This document shows positions 27,311 to 36,290 of a stretch of DNA of 64,000 nucleotides, one piece after another. Made by a program: the position numbers and the translations under genes. Numbering within the stretch: the stretch's first letter is position 1; every line of letters starts with the position of its first letter. A model generated the notes under the pieces. That model was given only the letters and a program-made list of their open reading frames with translations, made no database searches and was not told the origin of the DNA. This stretch comes from Oceanisphaera marina (GTDB lineage Bacteria; Pseudomonadota; Gammaproteobacteria; Enterobacterales; Aeromonadaceae): assembly GCF_014643915.1 (NCBI RefSeq), contig NZ_BMKE01000003.1, positions 1 through 64,000 on the forward strand, written 5' to 3'.

Positions 27311-27835
27311 TCAGTGCTTTTGCAAGACGGGTTTGCTTGCCGTGTCTTTTTCGGGGCGGGGTACTATCAGGGTGGGAATGCGTGCTTCGCGCAGTACATT
27401 CTTGGCCACGCTACCCAGCAGCGTCTGAAACCAGCCCTTCTCGTGGGCGCCCATCACGATTAAATCACAGCCCAGCTCCCTGGAACGCCTGAGAATCGTC
27501 TCGGTGGGGTAACCTTCAACCACTTCGCAGCCGATGATTTTGGTGCGTAATGCCTGCTCTTCGGGGGCGATAACTTCCCAGAAATGATCCTGGCGTTGTT
27601 GCAGCTGATCCTTGGCATGATTGAGGCGCTGATGTAAAAACTCCTCACGGCTGCTCTGATTGAGAATATAAGACTGTAGTGTCAGTCGTTCATCGCTGGA
27701 CAGTTCTTCAACCACTTTCAGAATATGAATATCGGCACCGGTTTGCTTTGCCAGATAAATAGCATATTTAAAGGCATAAGAGGCGTTCTTGGACAAGTCG
27801 GTACAGTACAGAATCTTGTTTATTTCCGGCAACAT
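27311..27835 (-). CDS. UspA family protein of the TRAP operon (TeaD-like)
   Basis: A 174-residue universal stress protein: INKILYCTDLSKNASYAFKYAIYLAKQTGADIHILKV at the start and the nucleotide-binding signature CDLIVMGAHEKGWFQTLLGSVAKNVLREARIPTLIV at the end. It follows the TRAP genes on the same strand, as TeaD follows TeaABC in Halomonas, where it binds ATP and lowers transporter activity. A similar job here is inferred. ATG 27835 is chosen because GAGGG is 8 bases upstream. Confidence 0.85.
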   Translation of the reverse strand: MLPEINKILYCTDLSKNASYAFKYAIYLAKQTGADIHILKVVEELSSDERLTLQSYILNQSSREEFLHQRLNHAKDQLQQRQDHFWEVIAPEEQALRTKIIGCEVVEGYPTETILRRSRELGCDLIVMGAHEKGWFQTLLGSVAKNVLREARIPTLIVPRPEKDTASKPVLQKH

Positions 27836-27909
27836 CGGCGCATCCCTCATTAAACATTAAAGACAGGGCAGACTTATCATCGGCCCTGTCCATCATAGTG
27901 AACTCGTCG

Positions 27910-29253
27910 CTAATATCCCAGTAGACTTGGTAAAAACAGGGTTATTTGCGGTATATAAGCAATGATGAATACGGCCAGCACCGAGGTAAAAGCAAAGGGC
28001 AGGGCGCGTACCGATATTTCCTCGATGGAAGTACCCGATACGCCAGAGGCAATAAACAGGTTTTCGCCCAGCGGGGGTGTTTGAAAGCCAATGGACAGAC
28101 AGCACACCACCACAATACCGAAGTGGATGGGGTCTATGCCCAGGTTATACGCCACGGGTAACAGCACCGGCGTCAATATCATGATGGCGGCCAGGGTTTC
28201 CATGAACATGCCGACAAACAGCAGGAAGAAGATAATCAGTGCCCAGATCAGGTAAAGATTGGTGGTCATCTCCAGCATGGAGGAGGCCACAATGGCCGGG
28301 ATCTGGTTTTCCACCAGCAGGCGACCAAATACGGTGGCCGTAAACAGAATCAGCAACACGCGACCGGTCAGCCAGGTGGTGGTTTCCAGCGAGCGCATCA
28401 CCGCTTTTATCTTCAGTTCCTTGTGTACGAAAAAACCGATGAACAGGGTATAGAAGATGGCGACGATGGCCGATTCGGTAGGGGTGAACAGGCCACTGTA
28501 AATACCGCCCAGTATGACCACCGGGGCCAGTACCGACCAGACGCCCTTGCGTAGCGCACGACGGGTGGTGGCGGCAGACCAGCCTTCGGTGGTGCCCTTG
28601 TAACCGTGCTTACGACATAAAAAGTAGTTCATGACCAGCAAGCCACCGGCCAGCACCATACCCGGGAAGACGCCGGCGATAAACAGCTTGGGAATAGACA
28701 CCGACTGGAATTGACCATACTGAGCAATGGCCTCGGGCGGTGCCATCATGCCCATCGCGGAAATCCCGAAAATCACCATGGGGATGGAGGGCGGTATCAC
28801 CACGCCCAGCCCGCCGGACGAGGCGGTAATTGCCGAGGCATATCCCTTGCTGTAACCCCGGTCGACCATGGCCGGTATCATCAACATGCCAACGGCGGCG
28901 GTGGTGGCCGGGCCCGAGCCGGAAATGGCGCCGAAGAACATGCACGCCATTACCGTGGCCGCCGACATGCCGCCGGTAAAGGGGCCGGCAAAACTTTCGG
29001 CCAGGTCCACCAGCCGTTTGGAGATGCCTGCGGCTTCCATCAAGGCGCCGGCCAGAATAAAGGCGGGCAGGGCCATCAAGGGAAAAGAGCCGACCGAAGT
29101 AAAGGCAATCTGCACGAACTTGATGGGGTTATCACCCAGATACAAAAAAGAGGCGAGAGCGGAAACCCCCAGAGAAACACTGATGGGAGCGCCTAGCAGC
29201 AGTAACAGCAAAAAGCTCCCGAATAAGATCATGACGACGGATGATTCAACCAT
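27910..29253 (-). CDS. TRAP transporter large permease (DctM-like)
   Basis: A 447-residue DctM/TRAP large membrane subunit with about 12 hydrophobic segments. Family motifs include GSFPLMALPAFILAGALMEAAGI, FGAISGSGPATTAAVGMLMIPAM, GGLGVVIPPSIPMVIFG, and the later ETLAAIMILTPVLLPV and FQTPPLGENLF. It carries the Na+-coupled transport path. The 14-base spacing from the small subunit shows operon structure. Neighbouring taurine genes make it a candidate TauM. Confidence 0.93.
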   Translation of the reverse strand: MVESSVVMILFGSFLLLLLLGAPISVSLGVSALASFLYLGDNPIKFVQIAFTSVGSFPLMALPAFILAGALMEAAGISKRLVDLAESFAGPFTGGMSAATVMACMFFGAISGSGPATTAAVGMLMIPAMVDRGYSKGYASAITASSGGLGVVIPPSIPMVIFGISAMGMMAPPEAIAQYGQFQSVSIPKLFIAGVFPGMVLAGGLLVMNYFLCRKHGYKGTTEGWSAATTRRALRKGVWSVLAPVVILGGIYSGLFTPTESAIVAIFYTLFIGFFVHKELKIKAVMRSLETTTWLTGRVLLILFTATVFGRLLVENQIPAIVASSMLEMTTNLYLIWALIIFFLLFVGMFMETLAAIMILTPVLLPVAYNLGIDPIHFGIVVVCCLSIGFQTPPLGENLFIASGVSGTSIEEISVRALPFAFTSVLAVFIIAYIPQITLFLPSLLGY

Positions 29254-29267
29254 GGGTGGCTCCTGCC

Positions 29268-29822
29268 TTAACTCGGTTTATTGTGTTGGTCGGAGGATTC
29301 GATCAGCTTCTCGACTTCCAGTGATTCCGGATCCCGAATATCGATGCCCTTGACCAGCTTGTAATAATTGACCTGCAGTATGCGAATGGTCATTAGTGCA
29401 AAGGCGATGGGCAGTATCATGTAGACGTATTTCATCGGAAAACCCAGGGTTTGCGATTTCCAGAACAGGTTCATCTTGTTGAACACGAAGTCATAACTTA
29501 AATAAACGAAATAGCCGTTGAAACAGACCCAGATAAGATCTGCAATTGCCTCGGAAATAACGGCAACGATAGGCGGAAAAAATTTGAACTGAAATGTCAC
29601 CCTGTTATGTGCCGCCAGTTTGGTGGCATAGCTGGCGCCGAAATAAACAAACCACACGAACATGTAAGTGGATAATTCTTCGGTCCAGGAAAGGGAATGA
29701 TTGAATACCTGCCGCGAGATGATTTGTGCAAACAGCAGCACAACGAAAGACGCGAGCAAAGTCCTGCAAATCACGTTTTCTATATTATCGACAATCTTGA
29801 ACAGTAATGTGCCAATGCTCAT
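29268..29822 (-). CDS. TRAP transporter small permease (DctQ-like)
   Basis: A 184-residue DctQ-type subunit with four predicted hydrophobic segments and the motif SLSWTEELSTYMFVWFVYFGASYATKLAAHNRV, typical of the family. The C-terminal tail is charged. ATG 29822 is preceded by CAGGGAG. Lies between the binding-protein gene and the large permease gene, the normal TRAP order. Confidence 0.9.
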   Translation of the reverse strand: MSIGTLLFKIVDNIENVICRTLLASFVVLLFAQIISRQVFNHSLSWTEELSTYMFVWFVYFGASYATKLAAHNRVTFQFKFFPPIVAVISEAIADLIWVCFNGYFVYLSYDFVFNKMNLFWKSQTLGFPMKYVYMILPIAFALMTIRILQVNYYKLVKGIDIRDPESLEVEKLIESSDQHNKPS

Positions 29823-29887
29823 GGCGATGTCTCCCTGAGAAAAGTGCACCAGCCAAATGGCGGGTGCACTCTGGTTGAAGCGACGAG

Positions 29888-30904
29888 TTAGATGGTGTCG
29901 CGTCCGAGGGAGGTCAGGATCTTGTTCAGGTTATCTTTACCACCCAGCTGCTTGTAGTACTTGGGCCAGACCTGATCGATGGCTTTTTGCATCCACTGTT
30001 TTTCTCCGTCGGCAGGCTCGGAGATCTCCATGCCATTGGCAGTCAGCTCGGCCTTGATCTTGTCTTCCTGCTCAACCAGCCACTGGGCGCTGTGATCGGT
30101 GGCCGCCTGACCGGCTTCCAGAATGGCTTTTTGTACATCGGCAGGTTGAGACTGAAAGACGGATTCAGACACGATCAGCGGCTCGATGGAGAACAGATAG
30201 CGAATATTGGTAATGTACTTCTGTACTTCATCAAACTTCATGGCCGACACGGTAATGTAGGGGTTGTCCTGACCGTCTACCACGCCCAGCTGTAAACCGG
30301 TAAAGGTTTCAGACCAGGCCATGGGCGTGGGGTTGATGCCCCAGGCGCGGTAGGTATCGATCATGATTTCGTTGTTGGGAACGCGTATTTTCAAGCCTTC
30401 CAGATCCGCCAGCGACGAGACGGCTTGCTTGGAGTTGGTCAGTACCCGAAACCCGGAATAAGCCCAGCCGATAATGCGTACACCGGCATCACGAATGGTG
30501 TTCTCCACCAGCTGCTGGCCAACTTCGCCCTGGGTCAGGGTCACTGCATCGTCCAGGCTGTGTACCATGTAGGGCAGGGTCAGGACGCCAACACTAGGCG
30601 AAAAGGGGGTCACGTTGTTGATGGCCAGAATGGAGAAGTCGAGCAACCCCATGGATGCATCGTTGATGGTCGCCTGTTCATCGCCCAGCTGACCGTTAAG
30701 GAACATCTTGGTGTCGTGTTTGCCGGCGGTTTTTTCCTTGAACACTTCTGAAAATTTGAGACCCAACTCGTGCTGAGTGCCGCCGGCACCATCACCGACC
30801 GCAATACGAAAGGTATTGGCCTGCGCGACCGAACTGCCGACGGCAATGGCGCCGGCACAAAGGGCGAAGGAGATGGACTTGATAAAGCGTTGCTTGAATA
30901 TCAT
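29888..30904 (-). CDS. TRAP transporter periplasmic binding protein (DctP-like)
   Basis: A 338-residue solute receptor with a signal peptide (about 1-29, cleavage after VAQA). DctP motifs: GDGAGGTQHELGLKFSEVFKEKTAGK, LEGLKIRVPNNEIMIDTYRAWGINPTPMAWSETFTGLQLGVVDGQDNPY. The arginine in KIRVPNNE normally binds a ligand carboxylate or sulfonate. With the xsc cluster nearby this is the likely taurine receptor (TauK), but ectoine-type or other zwitterionic ligands cannot be excluded. First gene of TRAP-usp. Confidence 0.9.
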   Translation of the reverse strand: MIFKQRFIKSISFALCAGAIAVGSSVAQANTFRIAVGDGAGGTQHELGLKFSEVFKEKTAGKHDTKMFLNGQLGDEQATINDASMGLLDFSILAINNVTPFSPSVGVLTLPYMVHSLDDAVTLTQGEVGQQLVENTIRDAGVRIIGWAYSGFRVLTNSKQAVSSLADLEGLKIRVPNNEIMIDTYRAWGINPTPMAWSETFTGLQLGVVDGQDNPYITVSAMKFDEVQKYITNIRYLFSIEPLIVSESVFQSQPADVQKAILEAGQAATDHSAQWLVEQEDKIKAELTANGMEISEPADGEKQWMQKAIDQVWPKYYKQLGGKDNLNKILTSLGRDTI

Positions 30905-31208
30905 GGCTTCTTGCTCCAGTTGCTGATGTTCTGTCCCGTATGCGGGACAAGGTCCTTCCGTGATGCCAGGCGGGGTGAAAATTCTGATTTTCCCTGCCTA
31001 CTGCTGGCGCTTGCTGCTGACTTGGGTGCCAGAAGGCGGTTCTGAACGACCGCGGGTTAATCTGTCATCCCAAGTGAGCCACTCACCATTCATACTCGAA
31101 TCTGCACCCTGAAATAGTTAGGGCCACATGCCTGAAGGAGCTGGGTCCAACGTTAAAAATCTTAAAAATCAATACCTTAAAAACGGATGAATGTAAATGA
31201 AATGTTAT
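30905..31208. promoter_or_regulatory. Promoter region of the TRAP operon
   Basis: A 304-base gap without a gene. TGTCCCG-TATG-CGGGACA (30932-30949) is a perfect 7-bp-arm inverted repeat 28 bases upstream of the dctP-like start, where an operator would sit. Further out, TTAAAAATC occurs twice with a TTAAAAAC variant (31152-31186) in an AT-rich tract. Confidence 0.45.
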
Positions 31209-32978
31209 TTATTTTGTTTGCATTGTGCCGATTGTCCTGCTCATCAAGGCCAATATCTCGTCGAATACCTTGTTATCCAGAGAGTGACTCAGGTCTAGCA
31301 ACTGACTGTGGCGGTAGTAGTCACTCAGGTCTAGTCCTACCCCCAGGGCACAGAGAGCAATGCGGCCTTCCCGCTCCAGGCGGGCGCTGACCTGGCGCAG
31401 ATGCAAGTCGAGAATATCCTGTTCATTATGCTGGCGAGTGGCGGTGTCCATGGGGCAACCGTCGGAAATTACCAGCAGCAGTCGATCCCGGGCCGGTTGT
31501 GCCAGCAGCCGTTGCTCTGCCCACAACAGCGCTTCGCCATCCAGCCCTTCGCGAAATACATCGTCCTTGAGCAGTGCCGCAATATCGCGACGAGCCCGTC
31601 GCCAGGGGGTATCGGCGTCTTTGTAAACCAGATGGCTACGTTCGTTCAGTCGGCCGGGGTTGGCAGGGCGGCCCTGCCGTTGCCAATGGCGAAGCGGCTG
31701 GCCACCGTTCCAGTGGCCGGTGGTAAAGCCCAGAATTTCTACTTTGGCACCGACCCGTTCGAGAGCGCGGGCCAGGGTATCGACCAGCATGCTGATGCTG
31801 TCGATATGCGGACGCATGGAGCCGGAATTGTCGATCAGAAAGGTAACCACCGCATCGGCTTTCGGCTCTTGCTGTTCCTGTTTGAAGACCCGACGGTCGG
31901 CCGACGAGGTTACCAGCGTCGACAGCCGCCGCCCGTCAAGGTGGCCTTCTTCTTCACCGAAGCGCCACCCCTGGCGTTGCGGACGAGCCAGCAGATGGCG
32001 CAGTTTTTTGGTGAGTCCATTCAGGTTAAGCCCTTGCTCACGAATACGTTGGTCCAGCCGCTCGCGCAGCCTAACCAGCAGTTCGGGGCGCACCCGTTTG
32101 TGGGCTGGCCATTCGCGGTCGTAACGAGCCTCGTAAACCCGGTAGTGCAGTGCCTCGGCGGCCTGGCGCAACCGGTCATGGCCATGTTGTTCGGCCAGGG
32201 CGATAGCGGCATCATCCCCGCCCTCCAGATCCAGCAACAGGCCGAAGGCCTTCTTGGTGTCTTCGCTCAGGGCGTCTTCCGGCTTGCCGTCGCCAGCCTG
32301 TTGCTGGTGTAACTCATCAATCAGTCCGTTCAGACACAGAGCAATAGACAGCGCCTGCTCGGCGAAGGCGGCCTGATCGTAACGATGACGGCGAATAAGA
32401 CCGAACGCGGGGCCAATTTCCCGAAGCAGAAACATGCGCGTCGATTCAATCATCATCTCGGTGGTTTCTTCCATTGGCCCGCCCCCCAGTTGCACCCAGC
32501 TCATTTGCGCCAGAGTGAACAGCAAGAGGCCTACATGGCTCTCGGACTGACCGGAAGTCTGAAACTGATTACACCAGGCGCTAAAACGGTGATGCAGGTT
32601 GTGCTTGCTGCCCGGGTGCCAGGATTCGACCAGAGATTCGACCCTGAGTTGCTCCAGCAGCTCGAACACCAGTCTGGCGATAGGCGGCGAGGGCAGCCAT
32701 TGCCGGTGCAATTCGGCATTGTTGTGGCGCAGGCGCAGGGCGATGGCATCCACCACGCCGCGAAACGAGCCCAGGTCGTCCAGCCCCAGCTGCGGATGCA
32801 AGTGGGGGGCGCGCAGTGGATAGGGGCGGCCTTTTATTTCCAGTCTATGGCCGCGATAACGCAGATCCTGCTGGGCCGACAGGGCGCGGATCAGCGCGGC
32901 GTTCAGCTCTTCGAGCCGTTGTTGCTGGCGTGCTTCCCGGGCCTGATCCTGGCCCGAAGTCATGGGGGGCGTGGTCAT
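31209..32978 (-). CDS. cobT: CobT-like von Willebrand A protein
   Basis: A 589-residue protein of the CobT type. The C-terminal VWA domain has a MIDAS motif FLIDNSGSMRP (near residue 380), with LLLVISDGCPMD as a later MIDAS part; the N-terminal two-thirds is the helical CobT region with an internal acidic segment. CobT and the ATPase CobS form the chaperone-like motor of aerobic cobaltochelatase CobNST. No cobN or other cobalamin gene lies in the window. ATG 32978 has GAGGAAA upstream. Downstream of cobS on the same strand (161-base gap). Confidence 0.85.
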   Translation of the reverse strand: MTTPPMTSGQDQAREARQQQRLEELNAALIRALSAQQDLRYRGHRLEIKGRPYPLRAPHLHPQLGLDDLGSFRGVVDAIALRLRHNNAELHRQWLPSPPIARLVFELLEQLRVESLVESWHPGSKHNLHHRFSAWCNQFQTSGQSESHVGLLLFTLAQMSWVQLGGGPMEETTEMMIESTRMFLLREIGPAFGLIRRHRYDQAAFAEQALSIALCLNGLIDELHQQQAGDGKPEDALSEDTKKAFGLLLDLEGGDDAAIALAEQHGHDRLRQAAEALHYRVYEARYDREWPAHKRVRPELLVRLRERLDQRIREQGLNLNGLTKKLRHLLARPQRQGWRFGEEEGHLDGRRLSTLVTSSADRRVFKQEQQEPKADAVVTFLIDNSGSMRPHIDSISMLVDTLARALERVGAKVEILGFTTGHWNGGQPLRHWQRQGRPANPGRLNERSHLVYKDADTPWRRARRDIAALLKDDVFREGLDGEALLWAEQRLLAQPARDRLLLVISDGCPMDTATRQHNEQDILDLHLRQVSARLEREGRIALCALGVGLDLSDYYRHSQLLDLSHSLDNKVFDEILALMSRTIGTMQTK

Positions 32979-33139
32979 CTTGGGTTTCCTCACTAGGCGA
33001 GCAGAGAAAGCGATAAGGATAAAAAGGGTCGCCGCCCATCGGCATGATGAAGGGCGCACCGCAGTCACTTATCGCTTTCTACTGTACGGCAGATTCCGGA
33101 CCGCAGCCGTATCACGAACAGCTTGATCCGGAGGGCAGG

Positions 33140-34123
33140 TTACATCAGGGCCAGCTTGAGTGATCGGGATTCATCCAGTTCCTGATCGAAACAGCGCTGA
33201 TAATATTCAGCCACCAGGGGCCGCTCTGCCTCATCGCACTTGTTGAGAAACGACAACCGGAACGCCCGTGCCGGATCGCCAAAAATTTCGGTATTTTCGG
33301 CCCAGGCGATCAGGGTGCGCGGCGACATCAGGGTAGAGAGATCGCCGGCGGCAAAACCGCTGCGGGTCAGTTCCGCAACCGCCACCATAGTGCTGATCAG
33401 CTGATGACCTTGCGGATCTGCATAACAAGGGACCTTGCCCTGCACTATGCTGATTTCGTCTTCCCGGGGCAGGTAATCCAGGCTGGCGACTATATTCCAG
33501 CGGTCCATCTGTGCCTGATTGACCTGCTGGGTGCCGTGATACAGACCGTTGACGTTACCCAGGCCCACGGTATTGGCGGTGGCAAACAGTCGAAAATGCG
33601 TATGAGGGGTAATCACCTGATTTTGATCCAGCAGGGTGAACTTGCCGTCCTGCTCCAGGATCCGCTGGATCACGAACATCACGTCCGGGCGTCCGGCATC
33701 GAATTCGTCGAAGATCAGCGCCACCGGCCGACGCAGGGCCCAGGGAACTATGCCTTCCTGAAACTCGGTAATCTGCTTGCCGTCTTTCAACACTATGGTG
33801 TCTTTACCCACCAGATCGAGTCGGCTGATATGGCCGTCCAGGTTGATCCGCACGCAGGGCCAGTTAAGCCGGGCGGCAACCTGTTCAATATGGGTAGACT
33901 TGCCGGTGCCATGTAATCCCTGGATCAGTACCCGACGATTACGGGTAAAACCGGCCAGAATCGCCATGGTGACATCCGGATTAAAACAGTAGGCGGGGTC
34001 GATATCGGGAACGTGCTCGTCCTTGTGCTCGAAGACCGGCACCTTGAAGTCGGAGTCGATATTGAACAACTCTCGAACCGACACCAGCCGGCTGGGATGG
34101 TCGTGAATAAGACTGGTCATCAT
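33140..34123 (-). CDS. cobS: CobS-like AAA+ ATPase
   Basis: A 327-residue MoxR-class AAA+ protein very close in sequence to CobS of aerobic cobaltochelatase: Walker A GLHGTGKST (69-77), RINLDGHISRLDLVGKDTIVLKDGKQITEF, Walker B ALIFDEFDAGRPDVMFVIQR (Asp138, Glu139), and FRLFATANTVGLG with the sensor asparagine. ATG 34123 follows GAGGG. Probably cotranscribed with cobT and perhaps with the SulP gene 133 bases upstream. Without CobN its client is uncertain. Confidence 0.88.
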   Translation of the reverse strand: MMTSLIHDHPSRLVSVRELFNIDSDFKVPVFEHKDEHVPDIDPAYCFNPDVTMAILAGFTRNRRVLIQGLHGTGKSTHIEQVAARLNWPCVRINLDGHISRLDLVGKDTIVLKDGKQITEFQEGIVPWALRRPVALIFDEFDAGRPDVMFVIQRILEQDGKFTLLDQNQVITPHTHFRLFATANTVGLGNVNGLYHGTQQVNQAQMDRWNIVASLDYLPREDEISIVQGKVPCYADPQGHQLISTMVAVAELTRSGFAAGDLSTLMSPRTLIAWAENTEIFGDPARAFRLSFLNKCDEAERPLVAEYYQRCFDQELDESRSLKLALM

Positions 34124-34256
34124 TCTGCCCTCGTTCGTTGGCGGCGCGACATTGGTAAACAAAGTGTTAACAGTGTATCTAGCGAAGCCGGAGCGAGTAG
34201 GGACCAGTTGGCACGAGCGCATGTGGCCAGTGCCGATATGCAACGGAGCCGAGTCT

Positions 34257-36053
34257 TCAGGCTGGCTGCTGGGTAATGGGGATCTCGGTGGCGATGCCTG
34301 CGCCGGGTGGGGCCTGTTTGCATTCATGAAATATTCTGGCAGTGCAGGTTTTGCAGACAGCCGGGTCGAGCTGGTCGTAAATACGATGTATGGCCTGCCC
34401 TTTATTCATGAAGATATGATCTTCTCCCAGTCTTTCTATCAGGTTGTTGCGCTTCAAAATGCGCAGCACGCCTTCTTTCAGGTTGCACAGATAGAGGTCG
34501 CCGCCTGCTGCTCGCCGGCGAATCGATTCCTGCAGCAGCATTTGTGCGCCGACGATGTCGACGAAATTCATGCCATTGCCGACGATCAATAATCTGGGCT
34601 CGCGCACATTCTGCAGATATTCCTGCACATGGTTTACGGCACCAAAAAACAGCGAGCCTTCTATGCGAATGATGCGCAGCTGCGGGCAATAAGGCAGGCG
34701 CTTGTTTTCGGCACTGACAAACAGCGGATGTTTGGCATCCGGATCCGGCAAAATAGACACGATGCGGGGCGTGGAGGTGCGCTTAAGATAAAACACCAGC
34801 GACAGAATAACGCCGGCATAAATGGCAAATTCCAGCGCAACCAGCAAGGTGGCGGCAAAGGTCACCACCAGTACCGTGGTTTCGGACTTGGCGGCACGCA
34901 CAATCAGTTTGATATGGTGAAAGTCGATCAAGTTCCAGGCTACCACCAGCAACAAACCAGCCATGGCCGGTATGGGCAACCAGGCGGTCATGCCGGAAAA
35001 CAACTGCAGTATGAGCAACAAAAAACCGGCGGCAAAAATGGCCGCCATGGGGGTGCGAGCCCCCGAGGTAAAGTTGACGCCGGTGCGGGTAAAGGAGCCC
35101 GAAGAGGCATAGCAGGAAAAGAAAGCACCCACCACATTCGATAACCCCTGGCCGATAAACTCCTGATTATCATCCAATCGCTGATGAGAGCGGCTGGCGA
35201 TGGCGCGGGCAATGGAGGAGGCTTCAACCAAGCCGAGCAGGCTGATGGCCAATGCACCGGACGACAGGGCGCTAAGATTACTGAAGCTTAAATCGGGCAT
35301 GCTCAGCGGCGGCAGGCTGGCGGGAATGGCGCCCACCATGGCGATATGCTGCTGGTTCGGGTCCAGTATGAATGCCAGGCCACTGGCCAGCGCAAGGGCG
35401 ATCAGCATATTGGGCCAGCGGGGGAGCAGCTTCTTGATCAATACGCAGCTCACCAAGGTAGTGAGGCCAACGGCCAGGCTGTAAGGATCGGCACTGGACA
35501 GGTGGCTGAGCACTTGCCAGCCATTATCGGTAAAGGTGCCTTTGGTGTGCAGCGATAGCCCCAGTAAATTCTGCAGCTGGCTCACTACTATCACCACGGC
35601 GGCACCGGCGGTAAAACCGATTACCACCGAGTGCGACACAAAATTGACCAAGACCCCCAGCCGAGCCGAAGCCAGCACCAGCTGAAATACCCCTTTCATC
35701 AGCGTCAGCGTGAGCGCCAGGGCAATAAATTCGGCCGAACCCGGCGTGGCCAGCGGGCTGACCGAGGTGAATACCACAATCGACATGGCGGCGGTAGGGC
35801 CGGAAATCAAATGCCAGGAAGATCCGAACAGAGCGGCAATAATGGCCGGAATGATAGCGGCGTAAAGTCCGTATTCTGCGGGCAGGCCGGCAATCAGCGC
35901 ATAGGCTACCCCCTGGGGCAGCACAATAATGGCATTGGTCAGACCGGCTTGGGCATCGGCGCGCAGGCTGGCGCCATTAACCAGAGGAGTCCATTGTAAA
36001 AACGGCAGCATGCGGGTCCACATTTTCGACTTTCCCTGGGCCTGATTTGCCAT
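34257..36053 (-). CDS. SulP family anion transporter with STAS domain
   Basis: A 598-residue SulP carrier. Membrane part (about 20-430) begins DAQAGLTNAIIVLPQGVAYALIAGLPAEYGLY, the SulP signature, with FSCYASSGSFTRTGVNF in the centre. A cytoplasmic STAS domain follows (about 450-560: LRIIRIEGSLFFGAVNHVQEYL, NFVDIVGAQMLLQE). The C-terminal tail contains CKTCTARIFHECKQ. SulP proteins move sulfate, bicarbonate or organic anions. Sulfite or sulfate handling after Xsc is a plausible but unproven role. ATG 36053 has GGGAGAG. Confidence 0.9.
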   Translation of the reverse strand: MANQAQGKSKMWTRMLPFLQWTPLVNGASLRADAQAGLTNAIIVLPQGVAYALIAGLPAEYGLYAAIIPAIIAALFGSSWHLISGPTAAMSIVVFTSVSPLATPGSAEFIALALTLTLMKGVFQLVLASARLGVLVNFVSHSVVIGFTAGAAVVIVVSQLQNLLGLSLHTKGTFTDNGWQVLSHLSSADPYSLAVGLTTLVSCVLIKKLLPRWPNMLIALALASGLAFILDPNQQHIAMVGAIPASLPPLSMPDLSFSNLSALSSGALAISLLGLVEASSIARAIASRSHQRLDDNQEFIGQGLSNVVGAFFSCYASSGSFTRTGVNFTSGARTPMAAIFAAGFLLLILQLFSGMTAWLPIPAMAGLLLVVAWNLIDFHHIKLIVRAAKSETTVLVVTFAATLLVALEFAIYAGVILSLVFYLKRTSTPRIVSILPDPDAKHPLFVSAENKRLPYCPQLRIIRIEGSLFFGAVNHVQEYLQNVREPRLLIVGNGMNFVDIVGAQMLLQESIRRRAAGGDLYLCNLKEGVLRILKRNNLIERLGEDHIFMNKGQAIHRIYDQLDPAVCKTCTARIFHECKQAPPGAGIATEIPITQQPA

Positions 36054-36290
36054 TGTTGCTCTCCCTTGTATTGTTGCAAGCATGCTATCCGGACTGTGGC
36101 GCGATGAAGTGCCGAGCTGGCTCCATCACTCTGGGGTAACTGGCCATTGCCCCGCCCCGGGTCTGTGACTAACGTCATGTCAGCTGTGATTTTTACCATA
36201 GAACGACGGTAACTGCGTCAGTTGCCCTCTTATTATATCACCGGTGGCGTCATCCTTTGTCGACCGGGCAGGGAAGCGGGGAGCAACCTA

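Noticed and set aside
33140-34327. CobS with a 68-residue N-terminal extension from 34327
   Set aside because: The extension has no family similarity, while a GAGGG site precedes ATG 34123, where CobS homology begins soon after.
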